64,000 nt of DNA from Actinomucor elegans. Taxonomy: Eukaryota > Mucoromycota > Mucoromycetes > Mucorales > Mucoraceae. This document shows positions 11,287-22,530 of the stretch, in pieces. The notes under the pieces were generated by a model, which saw nothing but the letters and a program-made list of their open reading frames with translations, ran no database searches and had not been told where the DNA came from. Position numbers and translations under genes: made by a program. Position 1 is the stretch's first letter, and each line of letters begins with the position of its first letter. The DNA lies in contig JAMSLZ010000005.1 in assembly GCA_026027325.1 (NCBI GenBank), positions 1,426,001 through 1,490,000 of the forward strand. Reading direction: 5' to 3'.

Positions 11287-13126
11287 ATGATTAATTCACT
11301 CTTTGTGATTAACAAGCAAGGGTAACGATCGTTTTTTAACTGGACTTGGGATGCATTTTCTTTTTTCTCATTTTGAATCTCCAATAGCAAAATTATCATT
11401 GAAAAGCATTGGCGTGGCATAATTTCGAGACAAATAGTCGATGTTTTCAACGATGAATGCACCAAATTTATGAATTCAATGCCTGGCTCTATGGAAGAAA
11501 GCGGAGGTCTAGCAGTTAAGGAACCCTTTTTTACTCGGGACGATGTTCCTCCCGTCTTGGAGACAAACAAGTATTGGCTATTAAACGTATTGAGGGATGA
11601 TTTGACGTGGCTATGTCCTGTAGAAAGAGAAGGTATGCCAACTCAAGACCTTAACAAAAAAAGAAAAAAAAAGTCTTACATCTTGTTTTAGTGGATCCTA
11701 TGCTTGTATTTGAATTCATTCACCGTATCATTGATATATTGACAGACTATTTGAGTGATGTGTCTGAATCATCTATCCGAGAAAACTTTGTTACCGTATA
11801 CCAGGTAATATACATACGCTGATGACGCGTAGAATTGTCAAACTGATGCGTTATTTAGTTATTGGAAGAAATGATGGATTATGGTTATCCTTTAACAACC
11901 GAACCAAACGCACTAAAAGAGATTATTATGCCACCAACGATTATGAACAAAATGATGACGACTGTTGGAGCGGCTGCTGGGTAAGTCGCATCAAAGTTGG
12001 CAGGGATGATGTTTAACAGTAAGTCATTAGTGTCGCACCCAAATTCCCTCAAAGCATGTCAAATATACCATGGAGAAAAGCAGGCGTGAAATACACTCAG
12101 AATGAAATTTACTTTGATATTGTCGAGGAGATTGATGCTACCATTGCTGCGTAAGTAGATTACAAAAAAGAGGATGGTAGGAAGTTTGCTAATATATGGT
12201 ATAGCAACGGTAATGTTGTGTCTTGTGAAGCGCATGGCTCAGTACAAGCCAATAGTAAACTATCAGGCATGCCTGATTTATCTCTTAACTTTGTTAATGC
12301 TCGAGTCATTGATGATGTTAGCTTTCATCCTTGTGTGAGGTAAAAAAAAAAAAAAAAAAAAAAAATACGTTTATATTCAACTGTCAAACAGTTTAATAAC
12401 CCTTTTTGCATTAGATATCGTAAATGGGATAGCGAAAAAGTGTTATCATTTGTTCCTCCAGATGGTCATTTTAAACTAATGTCGTATAGGTTAGCAAGTT
12501 GTGGATGTTATTACCAAGATTGTATTATTGACATATAATTTACTGTAGAGCATCATTATCACCATATCAAGCTATGCCTTTACAGATCAAGCCCCAAATC
12601 ATACCAACAAAGAATGGAGGTCGATTTGATATCACTATACATCCTAGATCAACCGATGGTAAACCCATTGAAAAGGTCGTATTAACTTTACCGATGCCCA
12701 AAAGCACAAGCAGCGTGAATGCTACTTGCAATTCGGGCCAATACATGTATGATCCAGTCAATAAGGTGAGTTGCCGTTCTTTAAACAAATGAAATATGCG
12801 CTAACTCTATATCAAGTCGATTCGTTGGGAGGTTGGTAAACTTTCTCAAAGAGATAGAGCTCCTATTCTGTCCGGTACTTTCAGCACAACTGAGCCGAAT
12901 CCCGAATTGGGTATGAGCATAGGCTTGGAATTCTTGATCAACATGTACTCTGTCTCTGGTCTCAAGGTTGATAGTCTTCGTCTATTCCACGAAGCTTATA
13001 AACCTTACAAGGTAAGCACTGGGCTCAACGATAAATATTTTTTTAAAAAAAAAATAGCACCCTAACTAGTTCTAATAGGGCGTCAGAAGTATGACAAAAG
13101 CCGGCAAAATTCATATCAGAACATAA
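11287..13126 (+). CDS. AP-3 adaptor complex subunit mu
   Basis: Reassembled from about nine exons. It starts [12 protein letters not shown] at 11287; after the first intron it reads [18 protein letters not shown], the N-terminal longin fold of mu adaptins. Later exons give [36 protein letters not shown], then the mu homology domain: [76 protein letters not shown]. It ends [15 protein letters not shown]. The blocks match AP-3 mu (APM3) better than AP-1 or AP-2 mu. AP-3 sorts membrane cargo from Golgi/endosomes to the vacuole; the mu subunit reads tyrosine-based signals. One intron has donor GT followed by 24 A. All key blocks are present in frame, so the gene looks intact. Confidence 0.88.
12342..12365 (+). 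repeat. Poly(A) tract, 24 bp, at a 5' splice site
   Basis: Run of 24 A beginning immediately after the donor GT (12340-12341) of an AP-3 mu intron. Confidence 0.9.
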
Positions 13127-13520
13127 GATGATAATAATAGACATGTTTTTATCGTGTATAAAGAAAAGAAAGAGAGTCCATGTACAATTACAATTAAAGG
13201 CTTAATACATATACTACCAGCTTACATATATATATATGTGTGTGTGCATGTATGGATCGAGTTGATTAATGTTGTTTATTAGATATATTGACAGAATAAC
13301 TTGTATTTTTCTGTTATAAAAATAGTCATGGAATACTTGGACAAAAAGATTCCAATAGATGTAGCAGCACATTCAGAATATAAATTACATATCTAATATG
13401 AGCTTAAACTAAGGAGATCGAGTTGAGAGGTCTACTAAATTTATAGGTCATATGCATTATATGTATTTCATTGTCAGTCATTTACATGTATTTTACTCGT
13501 TGTATAATTTGATCAAATAA

Positions 13521-13610
13521 TCCTTCTAGTAGACTCAACAGTTCGTTCTGAGCTTGTAATACTTTGCAGATGCGACATCAAATCGGGATCTGTCGAGAGA
13601 TCTATTGATC
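13521..13610 (+). repeat. Dispersed ~85-bp repeat, copy 7
   Basis: Contains CTAGTAGACTCAACAGTTCG and TTCTGAGC, then GCAGATGCGACATCAAATCG, GGATCTGTCG and AGAGATCTATTGATC. First of a direct pair with copy 8, about 150 bp apart. Confidence 0.65.
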
Positions 13611-13670
13611 AAAAAGTGGGCAAGTTATATATGTAATAATGCTAAACGTTTCCCTAGTATTTTAGTAAAA

Positions 13671-13760
13671 TAATAGTTCCAGTAGAAGTAACTATTCATT
13701 CTGAACATTTGTTGACAATCAGATGCTATATCAAATTGAAATCGATTGAAGAATGTAGAG
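13671..13760 (+). repeat. Dispersed ~85-bp repeat, copy 8
   Basis: Reads AGTAACTATTCATTCTGAAC, then CAATCAGATGCTATATCAAA and GAAATCGATTGAAGAATGT. Confidence 0.6.
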
Positions 13761-14468
13761 ATGACGAAAAATGGGAACATTCTCTTTAAACCTCAAATTT
13801 TTGATTTTTGCTTTTCTTTATTATCGAATGCAGTGATGCATTTCCTATCGATTTTATGGTCAGACCTTTAATGCAAACAAACGCTTGATCTAACGATAAT
13901 GCTTTCTTAGCCGTAACGCTATACTAAAGGCTAGGAGTTGGCGCGTTAATAAATAACGACAATGTCCTAGCTAAAGTTTAGTCATATACATAAAAACTTT
14001 ACATATAGATTTAAATGTAATCCTCAGTTAATACTCGCTTTTAGCTCAACAGTGATTGAAGCAAACAATGCATTTACTTGATTAAAGACGTACTATTCTT
14101 ATACATACATATATAGACAGGAGTAGGTTAGTCAAAAGTATGTCTCTCTAACGGTTACGGTGTTTCACACTTGTCAATCTATTCTGTGCCACTCATACTG
14201 CATTATCTAGCAGAACCTTTTTTTTTTTATATATATATGGAGAAAGGTAGCGAGATCACTATGATGGTGCGTCTATTGAATCTTGCAATTTATTACAACC
14301 TAGGTCCGATAGTTACTGCTTTAAGCATGGTTTGATTGGTTTAGAACAAAAGGTTTTTGACACCTGGGAATTCGTGTACGACTCTAAGAATGATCGAATG
14401 ATGTTTATGAACAATGTGCTAGACCATACTATCTTTTATTTCTGTTATATTCATCACTGTAGAATAAA

Positions 14469-15371
14469 CTAGCTTTTGTATTTATTGTGGAGCAATGATA
14501 TAAAGTGTCGAATATGTGTATTTGAAGCATCATCACAGCTAACGGCCTCAAAATCTGCCAGAAGCTCTTGAAGTCGACGATGGCTGTCATACGGAGTTGG
14601 CGAGTCCGGATTCAATAAAGTCTGAAAGAAGCGCGTCCATACTGTTTGGTGCCAATACCGTTTGATGGTTTGGTTGATTGTATATTGGTTTCTAGTAGAG
14701 CTTTTAGTTGTATACATGGGAGAACCAAACAGCAAGAGATGAACCATGGTAGCTAGCTGCCAATAATCTGCATGGATTGGAAAATGCGGTTGGTTCAGTA
14801 ACGGAAAATCCGACTTGGAACAAGCCGGTGGCCATTGTGCTTTGCATTGAGCACCAGGAGCTAGTGACAGCAAATCCGCTGAATGACCAAAATCAATCAT
14901 CATGACCTTGGGTATTCTAGTCGAGTCTGTAAACATGAGCATTATATTATCTAATTTAAGATCATAATGAACAATATGAAGCATGTGTAAAACCATCGTT
15001 TCTTTTAATAGCTGCTTTGCCAATAACAGAACAATCGGTTCCGGCATACAACTTTGGTTAGGCCTATACAGATTCAAAGCATCCAGTAACGTACCATGGC
15101 CTATATGCGACATGAGCAAGAAACTAACGTCTTGGTACTGGTAAAATTGATGGATAGGTAGCAGGTTCATGCTATAGGTTACGTGCTTTGATCTTTCATG
15201 TAATTGACATAGAATATAATATTCCCAAGGATGTGCTGGTTGCTGTATTTTTAGGCCATAAAAGGCGAGATTATGTGTATCCTGAACTAGAAACACATGA
15301 GCCATTCCGCCTTGACCTAATCTTCTAACCACGTGGAATCGGCTGTTCCCCAATTGAATCATTTTGAGCTG

Positions 15372-15409
<38 letters not shown>

Positions 15410-16978
15410 GATGTTGTTGTTGTTGTTGTCGCTGTTGAAGAGGAAACCAAGCTCGTAGTTTTCGAAGAATTATCTGTGCAGTCTCTTCTTTGAATAGATG
15501 ATACTCTGTGCGATCCAAAAGACCATGAATTCGAATTTGATTTTCGATAAATCCGGGTTTGTGTGGCAGTTGTATCACACTGGCGGTTCTTGGTATTGGT
15601 TCAGATGATATGACTGTGGGAGCTTTCCTTATCGGAGGTCGTTGGGAACTGCTGACAGGCCTGATCTGCTTGAAAAGTGCATTACTCGTATTCGCATTCA
15701 CGACACGACCTATTGACTACTGAGTAAATCTAGAAATTAAAAAAAAAAAAGCGTGTACCTCTATTATCTTGCTCTACAATGACGCTCATAAAGCGATTGT
15801 ATTGTGTCTTTGCTCGTAACGCTTCAAAGGGTATTTCTTGGTCATTTCGATAACACTCCCTCATAGTATCTGCACGCACAGCATGTCTTAGTTTTATATC
15901 GATCTGATCCAGCTGATCTTTCAACGATTTTTGATGGATATCTTGAGTATTCTTCATAAATTAACTTTGGTTTACAATGTGCTGATTCATTTGACTTGTA
16001 TTCTTACCTTGTCCCTTGACTGAATATTCTTTGTTTTGACAAGAATATAGTTGTAGTTTTCCAGCTTGTAATAATTGATATCAAAGTCAATGGACTTTGT
16101 TGATTTTAACTGATGAAGAGCACGATCGAGCCTTTTAATCGGCTGAGCCCTTCGCTTCAAGCCCAAGACTAATGTAGCTTCCGCGTCTTTCAATCTACAG
16201 TAGAGCGTACTGTTAGCTGTTTCCTTGTTTGTTTGTCATGATGAACCAGCCTCTTTTCTTTCAGTTGCTGATACGCTATGGCTTCGTATAATGTAGCCAG
16301 CTTATCACCGATACGATTATCTATCAATCCAAACAGGATAGGAAAAATAAAAGAGCTTTTGAGATAAAAAATATACGTGAGCCATAATCTAAGATAGCGA
16401 GGTGAGTTCTTGTATCGGACGTCGTCCTTATACTGAAGAACAGCATTTTCCAACTGCTTGAACGCATCTTGCAGGTAGTTGTTCTGTTGCAGATGCGCTA
16501 TGTTTTGTTCATAGTACAGCAAAGGATCATCCAGTTCCTCTAAACTAGGTCGATTGCAACGAGAGAGTATCATCTGTTTTTTTTAATAATGATAAAACGA
16601 GAAAGAGAGAAAGAGAGAGATTATTTGATTTATTAAATGAAATTCCAGCAATGATATAGGATGATTTGAGATGCAAAAAAAAGGGAATGAATAGTAAATT
16701 TACAAGATGTTTCTGTGTTCTGTATCTTGATAACCTGTCATTGAGTCCCAATTACCAAGAGAAAAGTCTTCAGGCGACTCCTCCACAGAAGATGCTTCAG
16801 AAACAGTACTATTACTTGAAGAAGAAGCGCGACGCTTGTTGGTACTTAGCAATTTGGAGAATTCAGACCAGGGCAAGTCCATAAAACTAGAGTTCTTGGG
16901 AGTAGTAATTGAGGGATCCTCATTGATCAAATTGGGGACAGTCTTGATGTGTTGAAGAAGCTTGTAACCTGGATCCAT
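14469..16978 (-). CDS. bub1: Spindle assembly checkpoint kinase Bub1
   Basis: Five deduced exons. The N-terminal exon (16978-~16690) begins MDPGYKLLQHIKTVPNLI. Exons 2-3 carry the Bub1/Mad3 homology TPR region: DDPLLYYEQNIAHLQQN, SPRYLRLWLTYIFYLKSS, IGDKLATLYEAIA, spliced (donor GTATCA at 16274, acceptor 16195) to LKDAEATLVLGLKRRAQPIK, a hallmark of the family. After a linker and a polyglutamine run (CAG/CAA near 15370-15430), the C-terminal kinase has GQGGMAHVF, Lys in YGLKIQ, HYDLKLDN (catalytic Asp kept, HRD changed to HYD) and DFGHS. A complete kinase argues for Bub1 over kinase-less Mad3. Bub1 phosphorylates histone H2A and recruits checkpoint proteins at kinetochores. The exon 1-2 junction is ambiguous; the best in-frame choice joins HRNI to LEELDDPLLYY. 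Confidence 0.85.
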
Positions 16979-17077
16979 TTTGTATTTCTTTTTTCTTTTT
17001 TAAAAGAGTGAAGATCATTTTTTGGTTGCTGAATTGTCTCATATTTATATGAATCTTTTGCCGTGGGATGTTTTCAT

Positions 17078-17100
17078 CTATATAAGGTTTAGCGCGCCAT
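17078..17100 (-). promoter_or_regulatory. Candidate bub1 core promoter with E2F-like site
   Basis: About 100-120 bp upstream of the bub1 ATG, read on the minus strand: ATGGCGCGCTAAACC followed by TTATATAG. TATATAG fits a TATA box and GGCGCGC resembles an E2F/MBF-type cell-cycle site. Site identity is by similarity only. Confidence 0.35.
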
Positions 17101-17768
17101 GATTAAAACAGGCTTGTTTATGTTTTAAATGATTGGTTGATAGTAGTATCATCAAGGCTAAAGAAGCATCACCCCGCAAAAAACAAGGAATAAAACTAAT
17201 TTTTCCGTTACCTTTTTACCCAGCCAATCGCTTAGGGTTTATTCTATATGAATGGCGTAGAGAGTGCGCTGAGTGATCCAAATCGTGGGGTTTTACTTGC
17301 TAATTTACAAAGGGCTCTAGACTCTTTGTGTATCTTGCTCCTTTTTTTATACGCATAGAATGTGATAAAATATTAGGAATACAAGATAGGCTTATCCGCG
17401 GAACCAAGTTCAGGATAACCGCGGCCTTATTTTATTCATTCCATCGTGCGCGGTCAATTTGAACTGCTAGTTTGTCTCTGTCGGAAATGGTGTAAATAGT
17501 CAGCGCAACTTGACCGTGAACCAACTTATACGCGTTACTACGCATACTTGAGTGAATCACTTTGGCCAAAGCAAAATCATAGCGTTAGTAGATGTAAACC
17601 CCTCTGTAATGAACGAACGGGTATTTATAACATAGTTTGCAGCTATTATCATACTCTGGTATGAAGATCCTATTAATACCAACCACTTAAAAAAAAGAGA
17701 CCATACCATGCCCTTTTTCAGCTTAATGATATCATCTGAGTCTGGTCTCGCTATTTGAATTGAAAGTG

Positions 17769-17771
<3 letters not shown>

Positions 17772-17804
<33 letters not shown>
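17772..17804 (+). repeat. Poly(A) tract, 33 bp, intergenic
   Basis: Uninterrupted run of 33 A. No coding region ends nearby on the + strand, so it could be the tail of a decayed retroelement or plain slippage. Confidence 0.85.
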
Positions 17805-17809
<5 letters not shown>

Positions 17810-18450
17810 GGGTCCAGAATTGCAAAACTGCAACATCTGATGTTTAACATAAGCGAATATATATATATTCATATCCGTTTGTTTAGATAAAGTGACTCTC
17901 TATAAATCTAACGGATAAGTTTTGGTCTTTTAGAAACTCAAGGGTAATCCATTTTACAGTAATTCAGTAAAATGAAACTTATCTAACAGTCTACCTAAAC
18001 GTGGACAGAAAGACGTAAAATGATGCAATTCAGGCACTAAAATCGTCAACTGAGTTTGTTTGATAGAGTATATCCAGCGTGTTTCTTACTGGAATATTCG
18101 AATCTGCTGCAAAGTGTGGGGATAACTTTTAAAGATTACAAAAGTTGTATGTATATTAAAATGAATGGCATTCTTGATGATTGTACAATGATTTTATTTT
18201 GACAGGTATCTTCCAACAAGATTGACTGAAAGCATTTGTTAAAGTTCAGATAAACGCAAGAAACAAATCTTATTAAGCAGCCAATACTAATTAAACTGTC
18301 TCTCAGGATGTGCAGCCTTTAATTTTATTGAAGCATGCTAGAGTCCATGGCCGAATATTATCATTATTAGTATTCAAATGAAATCAAAATTACACTAGAC
18401 GTTTTATTTTTTTATTTTATTAAAGTGGAATTTTTATGCGTGGTTGTTAT

Positions 18451-19626
18451 TTAAAAATGAGGTAGCCAATTTACATTGCTCGGGTACTTTTGTTCAGTTG
18501 TGACATTTAAGCAAGAACATACTATCAATGAAATTAACAAACATCCCGTAACTGCTGTTACAAAATATTGATTTACATGATACTTTAGTAATGGGAAGAT
18601 CCTTTCCAAGAAATAATTAAAATACTCTCCAAACACAAAGGTAAAAACCCAAGCGGCACTTAATGACAATAATAATGTGTTATTTTTGTTGATATAAATA
18701 AGTAATGCGACCATTAAGCATATAGGTATCAGCAAAAGGATGGATATTAGTTTATATCCCCAACGGTGACGTTGAAAGTGCATGTAGATACGGCGGCGTA
18801 ATTTTGGGTGTGCCATTTTACTGGAGATCTTTTGATAGCTTTTCAATTCGGTTACAGGTATACATACAAGAGGTTTGACATGATAGCCTGGAAGAAAAGA
18901 TAGATTGATTACTATACATAGCAGCATATAACTTGTGTACATTGATAAAACGTCCATTGTGTGCATTGTATTGATATTTTGTAATCGCATACATGATATG
19001 ACTATGGCTGAGATACACTGCACCGCACCAAATAAGCAACTCGTGCTGCTTTTTAAAGAATACATCCCGTCAAAAGTAGGATCGCTGATATAGGCTTGAT
19101 TTGGTGGAACATATATACAGTAATCTGCATACATAATTTTTTCTGGCCAGTATTTTGGAAGCCATACCTTTGGTAGTTCAGTATCTTCTATATGTTCTGC
19201 TGTATATCGGTATTCACAGAAGTTTACTGAGTCGTTGTCGTCTTCATCTTGTTGAGTGGTTTTATAGTTAGACCCTGAATTATCTTTATCGAATTCTTCC
19301 TGGGAATTATAGCCGATGAAATATTCTACACTGGACAAGAGGCGAATATACTTGTAGGGCATACCCATACAAGCGCCCTTAATTAGATAACGCAGAGCTT
19401 CAGTTGCATTATCAACAATCTTTATAGGAAAATAGATCAGCTCCATAAATACTTGAAGATAGGTTCGCCAAGTAGGAACAGATATACCCTTTTCTCTTTG
19501 TGTTTCGTCCATACCAGATCGTGGAAACCTAACGTAAGTAGATACACCAAGTAATGTAAAAGTAATGATGTTGGAGACGATTGTGGTTAGTACTTCGGTG
19601 ATATTTCTTTCATATAACGCATCCAT
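18451..19626 (-). CDS. Unrecognised multi-pass membrane protein
   Basis: Single open frame of 391 residues starting MDALYERNITEV. I do not recognise the family. About six hydrophobic segments are visible: residues ~10-32 (TIVSNIITFTLLGVSTYV), ~195-215 (CLFGAVQCISAIVISCM), ~228-245, ~295-315 (LISILLLIPICLMVALLIYI), ~320-342 and ~362-382. An acidic Asp/Glu-rich hydrophilic stretch lies near residues 105-145, between TM1 and TM2. The C-terminus NWLPHF is retained in the damaged paralogue at 62552-63453, which aligns along most of the protein. A TATA-like TATATATAAAC lies ~45-55 bp upstream of the ATG. The family is probably lineage-restricted and duplicating; its function is unknown. Confidence 0.7.
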   Translation of the reverse strand: MDALYERNITEVLTTIVSNIITFTLLGVSTYVRFPRSGMDETQREKGISVPTWRTYLQVFMELIYFPIKIVDNATEALRYLIKGACMGMPYKYIRLLSSVEYFIGYNSQEEFDKDNSGSNYKTTQQDEDDNDSVNFCEYRYTAEHIEDTELPKVWLPKYWPEKIMYADYCIYVPPNQAYISDPTFDGMYSLKSSTSCLFGAVQCISAIVISCMRLQNINTMHTMDVLSMYTSYMLLCIVINLSFLPGYHVKPLVCIPVTELKSYQKISSKMAHPKLRRRIYMHFQRHRWGYKLISILLLIPICLMVALLIYINKNNTLLLSLSAAWVFTFVFGEYFNYFLERIFPLLKYHVNQYFVTAVTGCLLISLIVCSCLNVTTEQKYPSNVNWLPHF

Positions 19627-19670
19627 GTTGTACGTGCAATGATAAAAAAAGGATCAGCATCAACCATAGT

Positions 19671-19681
19671 TTATATATATG
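19671..19681 (-). promoter_or_regulatory. TATA-like box of the membrane-protein gene
   Basis: CATATATATAA on the minus strand, about 50 bp before the ATG at 19626. Assigned from position and sequence only. Confidence 0.35.
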
Positions 19682-19953
19682 TATATCCAAACTAAATAAG
19701 CCACACGGGGCTGATGTTACTTATATTTTCACGCAAGGATTGTGTTTCGAATACATTTATAAGATCAAAAACATTGTATTCAAGAAAGAATAGCAAACCC
19801 AGAATGCAAAGCCTAGTGGTACTACTTTTTTTTTAAAAAAAGAAGATACTTAGCAGTAGTATGCCAAATGGAAATTTACTTATTAAATAATAGAGTAAAT
19901 GTGCTTTGTAAATCTGTTCTTGCAGAGAAGGTGCATGAATTGTATTACCAGCA

Positions 19954-19969
19954 TTGACAGCGCTGTCAA
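19954..19969. repeat. Perfect 16-bp palindrome
   Basis: TTGACAGCGCTGTCAA equals its own reverse complement. The duplicate locus has TTGGCAGCGCTGTCAA at the matching place (near 63743-63758), one mismatch. It could be a protein-binding site, or a chance result of conserved codons (DSA). Confidence 0.5.
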
Positions 19970-20720
19970 AATCAGAAAAACTATAAATTTGATGAAGCAT
20001 ATAATATAGTAAAATTCTCCGCTTCAGCCTTCTCAATTCATCATACAGCCTTTATATTATACAGGTAGATCGTACGAAGAAAGTGAACTATTCTTATAGT
20101 CATTATTCTATTTAGTGCAGATTCTTTTGAAAAAAAAAAAAAAAAAAAAAAGTAAATCCCCAACCAAATAATACCATTAATACCACTCAATTTACTGATA
20201 TCGACTTTTGATTTTAGCACTAAATTGAGAAAGAAAAAGTTTGTTATGAGATGCAGAAAATCAACCAAAAAATACAAAATCAAAGCCCATAGAACTCCAA
20301 ATTAAATTTCCTGGAAATGATGTACATTTTATGATATAATGAAATAAAAAATAAAATAAAAATTGCCTCAAAGGATAAATGTGATATACAACCGGAGTTT
20401 ATAACGCCATTTTATCTCAGTGTGTAATAACAAAAATGCATCCATTGGAAAACAAGATAAGGATTACAGATACCATCAGGATTTAAAAAGCACTAGCTCA
20501 ACTGTAGGTTGATTTAGATGCGATTAAAAATAATTCAATGATATTTGTCGAGGGTTACTAAAGAAGGGCCTTTTTTCTATGCCATCATCCAATGAAATTG
20601 AAAGTTAATCGGATGTGTATTTTCTTTACTGAATAGCGGAAAGTATAAAAAAATAGCTCCATCCGACAGCGCTGCTTCCTTGTCTTCATTTACTTTGATC
20701 TAACCTTTGAATAGCAAAAG

Positions 20721-21031
20721 ATGGATATAGATACAAAGTATTTAAACAAAAATTATATAAAATTTAATAACACATCTATTCATGCAATGATTAGCCTTTA
20801 TTACATGTTTAAAAGTGGAGTTATTTATGGATTTAGTGCAACTTTATGATTTTCTGTTTTCTTGTACTTGACAGTGTTTTGTATGAATAAAAACACTCAC
20901 AAAAACAACTGTAAAACTTCAGACCCAGATGATCCCCTTGTTATTTTTCAATTTCTTTGTGCAATGCTTATTGGCTGTCGGAGATGTTCAAACCAAACTC
21001 TATTGGCCGAATTAGATGATAGCACTATCAC
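20721..21031 (+). pseudogene. Decayed coding remnant, ABC-exporter-like, split by the LINE
   Basis: From the ATG at 20721 one frame reads MDIDTKYLNKNYIKFNN..., YYMFKSGVIYGFSATL, one TGA, FSVFLYLTVFCMNKNTHKNN, SDPDDPLVIFQFLCAMLIG, SNQTLLAELDDSTIT. Joined across the LINE target duplication it continues only TANA before a stop at 26942. The order, a GxxxGFS segment followed by a hydrophobic helix, a short polar loop, then FQ-LCAMLIG and a closing Leu/Ala helix, resembles the end of the first transmembrane domain of ABCB-type exporters. This likeness is weak and unverified. The internal stop and absent remainder make it a remnant. Confidence 0.35.
21018..21031 (+). repeat. Target-site duplication of the LINE, 5' copy
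   Basis: GATAGCACTATCAC, identical to 26919-26932 at the other end of the element. Confidence 0.92.
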
Positions 21032-21293
21032 CACCTTTTTTACCTCGTAACTTGTTTTTGGGCACTTTTAAACCCCGAAACAAGCCTAACAACAGTAACA
21101 GAACATAATACATAGCAACAGCACCACACCTAGCAACCACACACCATCAACCCCAATACCCACACCACTAATTAGCCTTTCAAGCCCCAAGATAGTTAGT
21201 ACATACTCCAACTTTTCTGCTTCGACATTCGCGACCTCATCTCAAAAGCGACCCTTTTGTGATCTTTCACCACCCACACTCCACCCTTTGAAT

Positions 21294-22508
21294 ATGACCG
21301 TTTCTCGACCTGTTCGTATCTCCAAAAAACCCAAGGATACACACTCTATCCTTGACAGCCAAATTCCTCGAGTTGACCGAATCAAGCCAACCACTCGCAC
21401 TGGTACTAAAACCAGCCTTCAAGAGAATCTCACGGAAGTACAAATGACAGCTTCAAACGAAGTACTACCTCCAACTAACACTCCAGTCGATCTTCACTGT
21501 CATCCCAACCTCCCTGATTTCATCTCCGAGATCTATAAAAGATTGGATGCCCATGACAATGCGTTCACCCAGATCCAGGCCTTGCTAGAAGAAAACACCC
21601 AATTGAAACAGGACCTTATCCAAACTCGTAAGTCCCTCTTACAGGTTGAACAGGATAACCACCATCTTCGAGAACAACTTACACGCCTTCAATCCAACAC
21701 TGCTAACAACGAACTCCAAGACAAAGCCACGGATATCGACATGGGCAATGACACCCAAGGAACCATGGCCTCCCGCTATGCCAACCCCGATTACGAGCCT
21801 GTTCCTCGGGTAGAACCTGCCATGCGCCCCTCCTTCGCAGCAATCGTCGCTAAAACTCCAACCCAAGCACCTTCCCGCAAGAAAAAAACTACAACCACAA
21901 AACAACGTGCTGCCGCACTTCGTCTGTTTACTGTTCCCTCTCAAGCCCAAGGTTTCCAGTATGTTTACTTACATACCCGATCTAAGGTAGCACCCTCTCA
22001 GGTTAGAAAAAACCTACAACAAGCAGGTATTCAACAATCTCGCCTCCTGGAGATCCATTACCCGGATCAGAATGTCATAGCCCTACTTTTCCACAACGAA
22101 TACGTTGAGGAAGCAAGAAATCTCTTACGCAAGGCGGTCGTTCTGTCCGATTTCAACCCCATATCCCCTTCGATCCTTCGCGATCCCAAACACCAAGACC
22201 TCTCTGACGCAGACAAACTCTTGACTGTCCAAGAGATCCATCACAATCGTCTTTTAAGAGCTCTCAACCGCATTCGTTCACCTATCAATCTGGCAGTGGC
22301 TCGGTCGTTCCTGCAACAGGAATGGATCACGCAAGCGCAATATGACACCTTTAAACACGGCGGTGTGATGGACAAGCCCCAAAGTGAAGATGAAGTCATG
22401 GATGATCCCCTCGCCAACTTCACAACCGACAATTCCAACACCATCATCGAACACATTATGAATACTGAGAGCCAAGCTGAGGGCGATAAATCAGCCCCCC
22501 ACTCTTAA
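21294..22508 (+). CDS. LINE ORF1 protein
   Basis: 404 residues from the ATG at 21294. Residues ~65-130 contain a predicted coiled coil (NTQLKQDLIQTRKSLLQVEQ and flanks), as in ORF1 proteins that trimerise on element RNA. A basic stretch (SRKKKTTTTKQRAAALR) near residue 200 could bind RNA. The segment after it (YVYLHTRSKVAPSQVRKNL to VVLSDFNP) has the length and alternation of an RRM-like fold, but no RNP motif is clear, and I see no CCHC knuckle. The frame ends 22 bp before ORF2, suggesting reinitiation or coupled translation. By family the protein packages the element RNA. Confidence 0.8.
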   Translation: MTVSRPVRISKKPKDTHSILDSQIPRVDRIKPTTRTGTKTSLQENLTEVQMTASNEVLPPTNTPVDLHCHPNLPDFISEIYKRLDAHDNAFTQIQALLEENTQLKQDLIQTRKSLLQVEQDNHHLREQLTRLQSNTANNELQDKATDIDMGNDTQGTMASRYANPDYEPVPRVEPAMRPSFAAIVAKTPTQAPSRKKKTTTTKQRAAALRLFTVPSQAQGFQYVYLHTRSKVAPSQVRKNLQQAGIQQSRLLEIHYPDQNVIALLFHNEYVEEARNLLRKAVVLSDFNPISPSILRDPKHQDLSDADKLLTVQEIHHNRLLRALNRIRSPINLAVARSFLQQEWITQAQYDTFKHGGVMDKPQSEDEVMDDPLANFTTDNSNTIIEHIMNTESQAEGDKSAPHS

Positions 22509-22530
22509 GAGTACCCATATCCTTTTCCCA

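Larger units (their letters stand above)
13127..14468. other. Intergenic between AP-3 mu and bub1 (convergent)
   Basis: No gene. Contains two dispersed-repeat copies at 13521 and 13671, short TA-rich runs and the 3' UTRs of both flanking genes. Confidence 0.5.
16979..18450. other. Intergenic upstream of bub1
   Basis: No gene seen. Contains the candidate bub1 promoter, an ACGCGT hexamer at 17530-17535, a 33-bp A run at 17772-17804 and A+T-rich sequence leading to the 3' end of the membrane-protein gene. Confidence 0.5.
19627..20720. other. Upstream flank, partly shared with the pseudogene copy
   Basis: No complete gene. The part up to ~20000 aligns with the flank of the damaged paralogue (63460-63780), including a minus-strand coding-like segment FSDFDSAVNAGNTI...LQEQIYKA that reads FSNLDSAANTGFTI...LQE-stop in the other copy. 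This may be a lost 5' exon or an upstream gene remnant. A minus frame at 20041-20283 is hydrophobic and Phe-rich but unrecognised. Confidence 0.4.

Noticed and set aside
20041..20283. 80-codon hydrophobic minus frame
   Set aside because: Phe run comes from an A/T homopolymer; no start context or homologue; not present beside the duplicate locus.
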